Below, piece after piece: positions 44,009 to 54,445 of a DNA stretch of 64,000 nt. Location: NCBI GenBank assembly GCA_010015805.1, contig ML978126.1, positions 1,364,001 to 1,428,000 of the forward strand. The letters run 5' to 3'. A program made the translations under genes and the position numbers. The stretch's first letter is position 1. Every line of letters begins with the position of its first letter. The notes beneath the pieces are model-generated. The model was not told the DNA's origin. It was given only the letters and a program-made list of their open reading frames with translations, and searched no databases. The stretch is from Rhizodiscina lignyota (lineage: Eukaryota; Ascomycota; Dothideomycetes; Aulographales; Rhizodiscinaceae).

Positions 44009-44470
44009 TCTGGAGGTACAAACAGGGAGTGCACGAGACAAAAGAGATTGGGTCTGGGGGTGAATTGAAATAGCTTGATTGGATCCTAACGGCTTCACTG
44101 AAGATGATGATGAGAACACCACGAACGAACCGAGCGACCGAATACAGGTCCATACCTCCGTATATGCATAAATAAGAAAATAAAGGTAGAGCAAAATTGC
44201 GGCACAACAATTGCACCGCCCGTGACCGCCCTGCCGTACAGCAAAACTACGGCATCCTTGTCGCTTAGCTCGCGTAATATGAATTAAGCCGCAAATAATC
44301 AGATGGCTTTCTCTTTAAAGAACGTCTATTGAATACTCCGTACTTGAAGGGACTACAGTATCTCATAATGCGGTGAGGATTTTTTCCTCGATTCGTCCTC
44401 ATCGTCAAAAGGCTTCATCTACTCGTGAACCTTGAAATCATGTCCTAAACAACCGCCAAGCGTACTCACT
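44009..44470. other. Intergenic region without supported gene
   Basis: About 460 bp between the F-box-like gene start and the NLR gene stop, both minus strand. It would contain the F-box gene's promoter. No feature recognised. Confidence 0.45.
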
Positions 44471-47400
44471 TCACATCTCCAGCCACCCAACGACCATTCT
44501 TCTCTCCTCGCTCTCCACAACATGATCCCCCATCCTTTTCAACACACTTACAAAGACCTCTACACTCGCCTCGTACACTGTGTTTACCCTTTCCGGCCAT
44601 CTAGCCATTGGCACAATTCCTATCGCATCTCCTTTCCACAACCTGACGAGCCAGTTTGCTACATCACTGCTCCGATCATTTGCATAGGTCGTGCACACAA
44701 GCTCCTGCTGGCCTTTGACATCTAGTGCGTTCTCGCACAGCCGTGGTCCATTTACCGTTTCCCCATCTGCCGTCTTCCTAGTAAGATTAAACCACGTCCA
44801 GCTCTTCCGCTCTGGAAACAATGCGGTGAACCTGCCCTCTGTACCCTCACTCACAATCCGGATGTTGAGCTTGCGGATTGCCGCACCGGGCATACTCAGT
44901 GGCTTGGATACTAGATACGGGCGACCCGCGTCCGCTTGCTGGATGGCGAATGGCTGCACCATCTTCGTGCTAGTGCGAAGCCAGTACTCAGCATCGTCGA
45001 TGATGCGGACTAGAAGTTCATTCGGTGCGCGATAATGGAACGCGCAAGAAAGGAGGAAGTACGTATGAAACACATCCGAACTTGTCGCTGGGCGATGTTC
45101 CTCTTTTCGAATTCCATTGGTAGTGTTTCCGTTTGTTGCACCCGCCTGCATCAGAACTTTGACGGCATTCTTGGCCCCTTGTACGAGTGCGAGACTCAAC
45201 GGCGACGAACCCTGAGCATCTTTTAAGTTGATATCTGGTGTATGTGGAAGCAAGGTGTTGATACCCTCGACCCAGTCTTGGGACGCAGCAAGGTGAAGTG
45301 GCAGCCGACCTGCGCCGTCGGGGATCGATGCGTCTGCTTTACTGGCAAGAAGTTTTGGAACCATGTCCGAGCGAGCGGTGGCGGCGATGTGAAGGGGAGT
45401 GGATTTCGAAATTGCGCACTGGATATTGACATCCATACCTGTGTCTAGCATGACTTGTCCGCAGCGGGAGGTAGAGGCGAAGCATGCCTCGTGCAGGGCG
45501 GTTTTGCCGTCGGCGCCCCAGGTCATGCTTGCATACGCTTTGGGATCTGGATGCCGTGAGAGAAACTCTTTGACAGTTGCTGGGAGATTATTTCGCGCGA
45601 CAATTTGGAGAGGAGTCATAGAGTTATATGGACTGGGGGTTTCAAGCAAAGATTGAATGTTTTCTGCGTGGTCGAGTAATTCATTCAGCATCATCATTTG
45701 CGCTGGTGACTCGACCCAGAAGTCGAAGACAGTGTGAAGAGGATGCAGTGGATTTGCATCGACTTGGATCTTCGCACCAGAGTTAATGAGGAATCTGGCT
45801 GTGTGATAGTCTCGGGGTCGGAGCGGTACGAATTGGTCATCGAACAGTGAGTGCATGATGGGCCGATTGCCGTCAAAGAACGTGAAGTCGGGACACTGGT
45901 TGATATCCGCACCTCGTTCCATGAGAAGTTTTATGGTGCTGGTCGATTCTCCGAATGCGGCGTTGTTGACGATGGATCGATCCGCAGCACAGCGATCTTC
46001 CACATCAAAGCCTGATGCCAGTTCCTTCTCCACGAAGTCTCTGAAATTGAAGAAGGCTGCCATGTGGATTGGCTTTCGGGTGATTGGCTCAATTTTGGTT
46101 AAGCGTCGCCATCTGTAGATGCCGTTGGGGCCCGCAAACCCGAGATGATCCAATGCAAAGGACCAAGATCTGCCCAAAGTTTTGATGATTTCCTTGCTTG
46201 GGTAGACTGTGGCCGCCTTCCGCAGTTCGTCAGCTTTGCTTGTGTCCACTAGCGCGAATCCATTGAAAGAGAAGGTGAAGTTTGCGAAGGCTGTCTCTTT
46301 GACAGATTGAGTTGCACCAATCACCCCAGCCTTTGCGTCTTCATACTGCAGAATCCACACGTCAATCAGGTCTCCAGAATCGCGCGCACTATCCAGATTT
46401 TCAGTGTACAGGAAGTGGAACATTTCAAGCCACCGTAATAACTTGTCTTCGGAAGAGAACAGTTCGCTCAGTTCGGCCAAAGTTTGCTGAATGCTGGGAC
46501 TGATGTTTGTGACTCCGGCCAATGCCGCGAAATGAAGAGGCCAATTCGCTGCGCTGTATTGTATGAAGTGATATTGTTCCAGTTGAAGATGGAAGGGAAA
46601 GTGCAAATACTCGAACCAAGGCCATGGTTCCGAGAAGGGCAGCTCTGACAGGTCAATCTCGGATCGATCGACAAAATCACGGTCGTCATAATCCAAGTAC
46701 GTCAAGCATAAGCATGCCATATTTGCATGTGCCGTGCTGGGATTTGTCAGTTGTTCCTCCGCCGAAACGTACATTAAATACTCCTTTGCTGTCGCATGTA
46801 TGCATGCCAGGGTTTCAGACTCCTCGTCGAGCTCTAAGAGCGAGGTGCAAAACTCTAAAAAGAGTTTCGAAACATTTGGTACATTTCCTGGTCTGAAGTG
46901 GTGCTCTCCCGGAACGATAGCGAGCGCGACTTCCAGCTCGGACAGGGTGAGAGGACGGAAGGCATATATGACACATTGCAGGAGTCGAATAATTCGAGCG
47001 TTCCGTGTCCCTTTGAGAGACCTGATCTTGTCCATGGACCTGTTGTACACTTGGTCGATCCCTTCAGGTAGATGCTCCAAAACCTCGTGACGCTCTTCGT
47101 CGGTATCGCTTTGATATAATTCGTTCAGCATCAGTCTCGCATATAGGAACATTCCTCTTGCTCGACTGCCAATCTCCCTGACGACTTTGGTTACGAGCAC
47201 TGGGTCCTTGATCTCACATCTTTCGACCTCCTTTGTGATGTATCTCTTGATATCGTCCTCGTTATCCGACGGGTTGATCTGGAAACGTACAATGGGTACT
47301 TTCTTTTCTTCTTCCAACTCGCGTAGCTTAAAATCAATATCCCGTTCTTTCCTGCTCACGATTACTACGTTAGCTGATCGAGAAAGTTGTCCGATGGCAT

Positions 47401-48712
47401 CGAGAATCTCTGCTCGATCTTCGGTATCACATTCGTCTAGGCCATCGAGCAACAGGAAGGTAGAGCGATGCTGTTTGAGTATAATGCCGAAAAGCTTTAG
47501 CAACAGATTCGTAGTGATTTCGCTCATGGGACCAACAAGTCGAAGAGCCTCTCCGACGATACCTGATGCTGTCTGGCACAGCTGGAAAGCCCAGGTCCTT
47601 AGGATGTTCAATGCAGATTTCTTCGCAACGTCTTTCGTATCGCAGAAGAAGTAAGCTATGGGGCGGATAGACATCAGCTTTTCTATGATGAATGCGCTTA
47701 GGTACGTCTTGCCGCTTCCTGGAACTCCGGTTACCCACGTCACTTGAGGTGGCACGTCATCTTGGAACAAGTAGCTGAAATGCTTCGACGACATTATCCA
47801 TGAACAAGTCCCCTGGAACCTCTTTCGTTGTAGGGTCTCGAGATACTCTGTGATTGGCACTGGCGAGAGCTTGTCATGCAAAGTCTTCAAGAGATCCTTT
47901 TGCAATCCAGCAGTGGATTGCGCTTGAGACCGACGAGATTCTTTAAAGAATTGCGTGGCGCCCTTTTGGAATCTAGCGGTGGATTCTGCGCCCGCCAATT
48001 GCGCTTCTGATTCCGTTTTGATACAGAGCGCATGGAAGTGGGATATTTTCAGAGCTGCTTCTTTCTTGATTGATGCTGTAAACACCATACGCGCAACCAC
48101 CTTCGACCGGGACCGGACTTTCTTTCGGAACCAAGCACAGAAGTCCAGGAGGCATTCAAAGACGCTGCATAAGGCGAGGTTGAAGCGCTTGCTCTCTTTG
48201 AAAAGAACCTCGTACGCAGTCAATCGGCCAATATCACTCTCAATGTCGGTGAAGAAATCGATCAACATGTCGTATATCTCCGCAATGTCCTTGGTCACAA
48301 TAAGACACATGCGGATGGAGCCCCAAGCAAGATTGAGGATTCCATATGGATCCGCATCAGCTACAATGTCGATTGCCTTCTCGAACCTAGCTAGACTGTC
48401 AAACAGAGGCTTGCATTTATCGAGATACTTCTTGATTCGGCTTTTTTGAAGGTGAGATAACTGCACGGTCTGCAGATCGCCCATGAGGTCCTGAACATCC
48501 CCAAGCTTGAGCGCATGTTGCTCCTCGACTGTGAGGTTGTTGTCCACAACATAGCGGTCTACTGCTCTTCGCCAAGCAAGCGAGGGCGGTATCGATGTTG
48601 TATCAGAGTAGTCGGTGGCACGCCACGAGCCTCTGGAAGACTGGGACGGAGTTATGGGGGTATTGAGTGCGGACATCGTCCCCGGCATCGTACTGATTTC
48701 AGATATCTTCAT
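44471..48712 (-). CDS. NACHT-ankyrin NLR-like protein (STAND ATPase)
   Basis: An unbroken intronless frame encodes 1413 residues. An N-terminal helical domain typical of fungal NLRs (about 45-280, with ADADPYGILNLAWGSIRMCL) leads to a NACHT ATPase: P-loop GVPGSGKTYLS near 328 and a Walker B LLLDGLDECD near 420. A helical spacer follows, then ankyrin repeats (880-1180, for example GKTALHEACF, STPLHIAATARSDMVPKLLA) and a beta-rich C-terminal domain of about 180 residues (from LVRIIDDAEYWLRTS to the end) that I cannot name. In fungi such proteins work in non-self recognition and programmed cell death; the effector or trigger is not identified here. All motifs that I looked for are intact. Confidence 0.88.
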   Translation of the reverse strand: MKISEISTMPGTMSALNTPITPSQSSRGSWRATDYSDTTSIPPSLAWRRAVDRYVVDNNLTVEEQHALKLGDVQDLMGDLQTVQLSHLQKSRIKKYLDKCKPLFDSLARFEKAIDIVADADPYGILNLAWGSIRMCLIVTKDIAEIYDMLIDFFTDIESDIGRLTAYEVLFKESKRFNLALCSVFECLLDFCAWFRKKVRSRSKVVARMVFTASIKKEAALKISHFHALCIKTESEAQLAGAESTARFQKGATQFFKESRRSQAQSTAGLQKDLLKTLHDKLSPVPITEYLETLQRKRFQGTCSWIMSSKHFSYLFQDDVPPQVTWVTGVPGSGKTYLSAFIIEKLMSIRPIAYFFCDTKDVAKKSALNILRTWAFQLCQTASGIVGEALRLVGPMSEITTNLLLKLFGIILKQHRSTFLLLDGLDECDTEDRAEILDAIGQLSRSANVVIVSRKERDIDFKLRELEEEKKVPIVRFQINPSDNEDDIKRYITKEVERCEIKDPVLVTKVVREIGSRARGMFLYARLMLNELYQSDTDEERHEVLEHLPEGIDQVYNRSMDKIRSLKGTRNARIIRLLQCVIYAFRPLTLSELEVALAIVPGEHHFRPGNVPNVSKLFLEFCTSLLELDEESETLACIHATAKEYLMYVSAEEQLTNPSTAHANMACLCLTYLDYDDRDFVDRSEIDLSELPFSEPWPWFEYLHFPFHLQLEQYHFIQYSAANWPLHFAALAGVTNISPSIQQTLAELSELFSSEDKLLRWLEMFHFLYTENLDSARDSGDLIDVWILQYEDAKAGVIGATQSVKETAFANFTFSFNGFALVDTSKADELRKAATVYPSKEIIKTLGRSWSFALDHLGFAGPNGIYRWRRLTKIEPITRKPIHMAAFFNFRDFVEKELASGFDVEDRCAADRSIVNNAAFGESTSTIKLLMERGADINQCPDFTFFDGNRPIMHSLFDDQFVPLRPRDYHTARFLINSGAKIQVDANPLHPLHTVFDFWVESPAQMMMLNELLDHAENIQSLLETPSPYNSMTPLQIVARNNLPATVKEFLSRHPDPKAYASMTWGADGKTALHEACFASTSRCGQVMLDTGMDVNIQCAISKSTPLHIAATARSDMVPKLLASKADASIPDGAGRLPLHLAASQDWVEGINTLLPHTPDINLKDAQGSSPLSLALVQGAKNAVKVLMQAGATNGNTTNGIRKEEHRPATSSDVFHTYFLLSCAFHYRAPNELLVRIIDDAEYWLRTSTKMVQPFAIQQADAGRPYLVSKPLSMPGAAIRKLNIRIVSEGTEGRFTALFPERKSWTWFNLTRKTADGETVNGPRLCENALDVKGQQELVCTTYANDRSSDVANWLVRLWKGDAIGIVPMARWPERVNTVYEASVEVFVSVLKRMGDHVVESEERRMVVGWLEM

Positions 48713-50334
48713 GGGATGCGCAAGGCTGAAACGTTATTTTATCGTCGTGGCATTCTTGGTGACGCCGTGCGGATATTAGAGTGATTCAGCGCCGCATCCG
48801 ACTCTCACAAATGCGCCTGAGAGGTGAGTAGACGCTCCAGAGGCATCAAAGTCAGGTCCACAGGTATCTTCCGGAAGGTTTTGGATAGATCAGCAACAGC
48901 CTTGTGGCGCGAGTTTTGAGAATCCAACTCCTCACCAGGGCGGGGAGAGCTACTCCGTAGGCAGCTAATTAACCCTTAGGCCCAGAAATCCCACGTGGGT
49001 TTCGTATCAGTCTATACTGTGTTGTAGGATTGCGACGGAATCCAATGGTCGAGACCAGGGGCGGCCGCCGGCGCCTATTCCTATTCGAAAAAACCTGCAT
49101 TAGTGGATATGTAATCTTTGTGTAGAGTTGAGCCTCAATTAGCCTCACCTGATCCTTTTCATTAATGACCTTAGCTTTGTAATTGCTTAGATATTGTCAT
49201 TGGTGTGAGTATTTCGAACTTTCTCCATTTCTTAACGCAGTGGAGACCACGTTAGCTATGGCGGAAGGTTCATATAAAACTAGAAAGGCCTGCAACTGCC
49301 ACATACTCTCGGTTTGGGCTTACAAGTAGAGGTTCTGAAGCTACACACCATCCGTCTAGAGATGAGAAGCTCTCATAATTGGCTTAGGAGCCTCGGAAGC
49401 ATGTGCGGTTGAGGTCTTAGTTTCTTCTTCCCCCTGGAAAGTGACCGGAAAGTGTCTGAAAAGGGCGACCGTATAGTAGGACACACTGTCCGGTGACTGC
49501 CGTTACGTAAAAAGCAAAATCAATTTCACAGAGCGGACACGTAAGCCAAGCGTTTGAATATAATTTCCTCACTTCATGAGGGCTGTTGGTGGAATTCAAG
49601 TGATGTCAAATATCAGGTTCTCGAGCACGATTTGGAGGAAAGAAGGGATGAAACCGAAGATGAACCGAGCCGGACGGAAGTCTGGGGCAGCCCGACGCTA
49701 ACTACTTCAAGTTGGTGGTGGTGCACGGTGCAGCGGGATGACGTCTAATAATCCAGCTCTCTCTGGAGGGGCAGCTAAGGTACAAGCCACAATGGGATCT
49801 TGGAGATCTGAATCATGGAGCTTGAAGAGATCCATGAAACTGTCGAACTTCTTGTATGTTAACAGAAATGATGTGCAAATACTACGTATTATAAAACTTG
49901 GTCTGGAACTTTCCATAGTCACAGACAATGCTTGGGGGATACCACTTCGAGAAGAGAGCAGAAAATCTGATCCTAAAAGCAGGAATGCAGTCGTACGCCA
50001 AGCAAAATGCGGTAGATGCCCAGCCGTATATCTTGCTCAAGCGCCCCATATCTAGGCCTGATAGGTCGTACTTTCCTGCTAAGCCTTTCACTGAGACATA
50101 AGGCTCGTGCCTGCTAACAAACACGTCACTTCGAAGCCGCTATAAGAGCTTCTTCTAAACTTCAGCAAGCAAGTTTCTCTCAAAACCTTTCAACACCCAA
50201 ATACTTGACCTGCAATTCAAAGTGGAGAGCTCATTTGATGTAAGTTTACGTGGCAGGACATCATTGTTTCTCGCTCCAGCGCTAAGAGTTTATAGAAAAG
50301 CGTCGGAATATCCGCCAACGACACACGCGACACA
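48713..50334. other. Gene-poor region upstream of the NLR and the stress-type gene
   Basis: About 1.6 kb without a supported gene. Frames of 73-105 codons on both strands at 49700-50120 overlap each other and show no family pattern. The left end should hold the NLR promoter and the right end the leader of the small gene at 50335. Confidence 0.45.
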
Positions 50335-50748
50335 ATGGATCAACTCAAAGGCATGCTTGGTGGAGGAGACAATGAGTCCAAGAACGAGTCAAACAATCCC
50401 GAAGGTAGCAACTCTGGCGAGCAGAAGTCCTCTGGAGGCTTCCTCGGTGGCATTGGAGGCAAACTGAACAATGCGGCTGGTGGCGGCGCTCAAGGCGAGA
50501 AGAATGAGGACATGCTAGACAAGTAAGTCGACATTGTTGACCGTGTGTCTCAATCGTTGCTGACTGCTTTGGAATTCAGAGGCATCGACATGTTCCAAGA
50601 AAAGGCCCTTGGCCAAGGCAAGCAAGACAACGAGTCGGCGGTTGAGCAGGCAAAGGACGAGCAGATTTCCGACTTCATTCGTGGCCAGTATAAGAGTAAT
50701 ACGGGCAAAGACTTCCCCGTCAAGGACAAAGACACCACATTCGGTTAA
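50335..50748 (+). CDS. Small hydrophilic Gly/Asn-rich stress-type protein
   Basis: Exons 50335-50522 and 50580-50748 give 118 residues; the 57-nt intron has GTAAGT and TTCAG ends. The first part is Gly/Asn/Ser-rich (MDQLKGMLGGGDNESK, GGFLGGIGGKLNNAAGGGAQ) and the second has the conserved-looking blocks EKNEDMLDKGIDMFQEK and QAKDEQISDFIRGQYKS. I recall similar fungal proteins that are annotated as stress-induced or DDR48-like, yet they lack an established role. No signal peptide or span is seen. It is very hydrophilic and likely intrinsically disordered in water. Confidence 0.7.
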
Positions 50749-51574
50749 AAGATCTGTGCATCCGAGGAAATTCGAAAGGATATCCTCGCAGACGGTGGTA
50801 AGCGAAGAGCTCGATCTTCGCGAACGGAAGTGGAATGGAATGCGGTCATTTTGTGCATTGAAGTCGGCCTCATGAATTCAGAGCTCTCATGCGGCTTGGA
50901 AGCAGGACACTGTATTCCCGAATGCTCATATCGATAGTCAGAATGAAGATTCCTTGACATCCTGGTGTCTTAAAGGTTAATTGAATGCTGCCGAAAGATC
51001 ATTTGATCGGTGTCATCAATGACATCTTCGCCCGTAAACTCCGAGAAGCCTCAGGTGATCTTGCAGGAACAGTCGAGCATCAAAATGGAGAGATTCGAAC
51101 ATCCGAAGGTTGTCAATGTCTTTATATATTTGATGTAACCTCAAAGACGATCCCTCATTTTCCACTTTGAGCTTAGAGTAGGCAAATCAGTGAGTCATGG
51201 AGACATTTCGTCTGTGGAGATAGGAAAAGTTCCGCGTGCGCCCCAAAAATGAAGCCCCTCTGTTCGGAGTTTAGTTGAGTGTAACTGAATTATAAATCCG
51301 GGTCCTGTAATATCAAATGTGGAAATTTTCGAATGCCCGAATGGTGAGCTGTTAACTTATGCTTCAAACTCCGACCGAGGACGACTTCGTTTGTTCCAAC
51401 GCTAATTGGAGACATTTGGTATGTTCCGCGTTCGCTGGAGGGGTGTACCTTAGTACATGAATATAAAAAGCCCATGACGACATTCAGATAAACAGAAGTG
51501 TAGTAATACTACTAGACTGTCAATATCGCAGACTGAGATCCACTTTCATATCAGTCGCGCTTCAAGGCGAAGAC
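50749..51574. other. Intergenic region without supported gene
   Basis: About 825 bp between the small protein and the SDR gene. Two stretches (51190-51240 and 51405-51440) share TGGAGACATTT followed by a TTCCGCG string, a possible repeated promoter element. No gene seen. Confidence 0.4.
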
Positions 51575-52438
51575 ATGGACAAGATCCTCCACCCTTTCAA
51601 ACACAACAAGAGCATGGACACCAAGACCATTGTCCTCATTACTGGTATACCATTTACAATATCGCATAGTGCATTACAACCACATACTAACAGTTGCAAA
51701 GGCGCAAACAGCGGCATTGGGTATGCCGCTACCGAAAAGTTTATCAAAAACAAGGACTTTCACGTCATCATGGCCTGCCGCTCAACAGACAAGGCGCAAG
51801 CTGCTCTCAAACAGCTTGAATCGAAAAAAGAGCCTGGTTCAATGTCTCCTCTGCAGCTGGACATCACCTCCCAAGACTCCATCGACAACGCAGTCAAGCA
51901 CGTCACAGACCATTTCGGCCGCGTAGATGTGCTCATCAACAATGCAGGCATCATAGCTTTCGAGTCGACATTGATAGAAAATCTACGCAAGACCTTCGAG
52001 ACGAACATCTTTGCCCCAATGCTGATAACGTATGCATTTCTTCCGCTCTTGGAAGCATCAAAGGCCGCAACCCCACGTCTAGTGTACGTGTCCAGCGATC
52101 TAGGTAGCGTGACACTGCGGCGAGATCCAAGCTACCAGCATTACAAGGTACCGAGTACGCCATACCGAATGAGTAAGGCATCGCTCGATATGCTCGCAGC
52201 CTGCAACGAGGAAGAGTTTGCGCGTACGAAGGGCGCGGAAAGGATCAAAGTCTACGTGTTCAATCCTGGCTATACCGTCAGCAATCTCTCCGGTCCCGAG
52301 GGCGTGGAAATAAGGAAGAGTCGAGGAGCCGCAAGCCCAGAGGATAGTGGAGTTGCGTTAGTGGATATCTCTATGGGAAAGCGAGATGCGGACCAAGAGA
52401 AGGGAATGATAAACAAGAAGGGTTGGTATCCATGGTGA
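51575..52438 (+). CDS. Short-chain dehydrogenase/reductase (SDR)
   Basis: Exons 51575-51644 and 51702-52438 give 268 residues. The 57-nt intron (GTATAC to GCAAAG, branch ACTAAC) has no stop and is divisible by three, so ORF scanning reads through it; spliced it gives IVLITGANSGIGYAATEKF, the classic TGxxxGxG cofactor motif, which fixes the join. NNAG (VLINNAG), YVSS and the catalytic Tyr-Lys pair (PYRMSKASLD) are present. The cofactor is probably NADP(H), since an Arg follows in MACRSTDK. The substrate is unknown. Confidence 0.88.
   Translation: MDKILHPFKHNKSMDTKTIVLITGIPFTISHSALQPHTNSCKGANSGIGYAATEKFIKNKDFHVIMACRSTDKAQAALKQLESKKEPGSMSPLQLDITSQDSIDNAVKHVTDHFGRVDVLINNAGIIAFESTLIENLRKTFETNIFAPMLITYAFLPLLEASKAATPRLVYVSSDLGSVTLRRDPSYQHYKVPSTPYRMSKASLDMLAACNEEEFARTKGAERIKVYVFNPGYTVSNLSGPEGVEIRKSRGAASPEDSGVALVDISMGKRDADQEKGMINKKGWYPW
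51645..51701 (+). other. 57-nt stop-free intron of the SDR gene
   Basis: Donor GTATAC, branch ACTAAC and acceptor CAAAG surround a stop-free 57 nt. Removing it restores TGANSGIG; keeping it would insert 19 residues in the cofactor loop. Confidence 0.85.
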
Positions 52439-52608
52439 AGATAGAAGAGGGATGATGAACAAAAGCGGCGAAGTCAGCGCTCCATTCACGACCACACTGA
52501 TCTCACGTGCTGTTGAACTGACTGCGAAGGACGCGTGCCGTCGGCCGTAGATGGTGCTCATTGGGACGCGGACATAGCGTAATTAGCTATCTCAATACTG
52601 CTTGCATT

Positions 52609-54141
52609 TTAGTGTCGCCACAGGCGCACAGCTCTATCTTTACCTCCACTGCCAACACGCTCGCCATCTGGAGACCAGTCCACGGCATAGACCTCGTCTT
52701 GATGACCCGGTAAATCTTCTTTCAACGTTCCTTTTGCTACGTCCCAAACTTTGAGTGTTGTATCCTTGGAGGCGCTGACAAGCAATCTGGAGTCAGGCGA
52801 GAAGCAGCATTGGTACACGTCTGACACATGCCCACGTAGTGTGGATATGAACTTGCCATCTCGTGCCGACCACAGTTTGACATGATTGTCGAATGATGCA
52901 GATGCAATGTAGAGGCCATCAGGTGAAAATGTGACGTGATTTACTGGTTTCTGATGTCCCTGGAGCCGCGCGAGTGGCTTCTTCGACTTTGACGGTTCCC
53001 AGAGAAACATTGTGAGGTCATCTGAAGCACTCACGAGGCGCTCGGTGACCTCTCCATTGAATGTCGCGGCATTTTTGAACTGCTCTTTTGCCTTTGCGAT
53101 TTTCTCTTCAGTCGTGGCGGGGACTTCACGTGTGTGATCGTGGAATGCTGTCCGAAGAGCGAAATCTGTCGAGAGTGCAAGATGATTTACTCTCGCCGCG
53201 TGAGATGAGAGAGTGTGTTCAAGTATCCCAGTAGAAGCACTCCAGATCTTGATCGTCCTGTCTAGTGAAGCCGTATATATTACGCCTGTGCCACCCCATC
53301 GCACGCACGTAACCGAGTCTTTGTGTCCAGACAGGACTATATCACATCTCTTGCTAACAGCATCCCATATCCGCACAGTCGCATCTCTGGATGAGGAGGC
53401 AAGACGCGGTCTACCGGGCTCTTGAATGTGATATGGCTCCCATGATAAGCTCATCACCGATTTTGTATGACCTTTCAGGGCATTACCGAGCGGTTTGCCT
53501 TTCTTGTCCCACAACCGTACAGTGCTGTCGTCACTGCCAGTAGCAATCATGGTGTCGTCCGGTGACCAAGATACAGCCAGGATGAATTTTGTGTGACCCT
53601 TGAGTGTGCTTACAGGTGTACCCGTCTCGCAATCCCATATTCGGGCAGTCGCATCGCCACTCCCTGTAACAAGTTTTGATGATGAAGCAGGCGAGAATTG
53701 CGCCGCTAGAATCACTTGTCCATGCCCTGATATTGATGCTGAGCATCGTGAAACCGCTCTCACTCGGAATACAGCTTGCGGCTCGTACTCTAAGGAGATC
53801 TCTTCTTCCGTATTTTCTACTGCACCATGCAAGTCTGAGCCATCTGCAATCGCCTGTGTCGACACACCAGCAGTCGATTCTCGCCGTACGAAGAACCGAT
53901 GTGGAACTCTCTCCGCCGCATCATCGAGGCCTTTCAGAGAATTGAGGAGAACATTTAAGTTTTTTGTTGTTGCTTGGGCAAGAGGAATGGCCACGGTCGA
54001 GCCCACTTGCTCGTTAGTAGCCCGGTCTACAAAGCGAACGCGAACGTTGCCTGAAGGTGGAGGTTGGTCGTTTTGTTCGCGGGTCCGCAGCTCGGCTTCG
54101 AGCTTTCTGCGCTTGCTCGGAGGGGGAGGTACGGTAGCCAT
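52609..54141 (-). CDS. RSA4: Ribosome assembly protein 4 (Notchless/NLE1)
   Basis: An intronless frame of 510 residues. A basic N-terminus (PPPSKRRKLEAEL) and the NLE domain (VRVRFVDRATNEQVGSTVAIP, about 33-110) precede eight WD repeats, such as GHGQVILAAQFSP, GDATARIWDCETG, LKGHTKSVMSLSWEPYH, GHKDSVTCVRW and the closing GGKDRAVRLWRH. Rsa4/NLE1 recruits the AAA ATPase Rea1/Midasin through the NLE domain and acts in 60S subunit maturation in the nucleus. The length and order are as expected. The gene is divergent from MSH4 with 304 bp between the starts. Confidence 0.95.
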   Translation of the reverse strand: MATVPPPPSKRRKLEAELRTREQNDQPPPSGNVRVRFVDRATNEQVGSTVAIPLAQATTKNLNVLLNSLKGLDDAAERVPHRFFVRRESTAGVSTQAIADGSDLHGAVENTEEEISLEYEPQAVFRVRAVSRCSASISGHGQVILAAQFSPASSSKLVTGSGDATARIWDCETGTPVSTLKGHTKFILAVSWSPDDTMIATGSDDSTVRLWDKKGKPLGNALKGHTKSVMSLSWEPYHIQEPGRPRLASSSRDATVRIWDAVSKRCDIVLSGHKDSVTCVRWGGTGVIYTASLDRTIKIWSASTGILEHTLSSHAARVNHLALSTDFALRTAFHDHTREVPATTEEKIAKAKEQFKNAATFNGEVTERLVSASDDLTMFLWEPSKSKKPLARLQGHQKPVNHVTFSPDGLYIASASFDNHVKLWSARDGKFISTLRGHVSDVYQCCFSPDSRLLVSASKDTTLKVWDVAKGTLKEDLPGHQDEVYAVDWSPDGERVGSGGKDRAVRLWRH

Positions 54142-54445
54142 TGGAGGCAGCGATTATATTTCGTGACTTTGCAGGAGGGCCTGATAGATGCGCTTGATCT
54201 GGTTCTGGATTTTCAAAAAAAAAGCATTTCGGCTTCGCCGAGTTCGGCCCGATTGGATGCCAAGACCACTGATATGCGCGTCATTTTAGCGCGACGCGTC
54301 CCGAGTCTAGGAGTTTCTCGTCTCATGTCGCGACGTGGACTGCCCTACACCTTGAACACGTCGAAAGTACGCGTCTTGCATCTCCAATTCTCAGATGCGA
54401 GAATATACTCATGAGCTAGCGGATTTGCTAACCTAGAGCGCTAAC
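54142..54445. promoter_or_regulatory. Divergent promoter of RSA4 and MSH4
   Basis: A 304-bp region shared by a housekeeping ribosome-assembly gene and a meiotic gene. It contains an A9 tract (near 54218) and no named motif. Confidence 0.5.
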
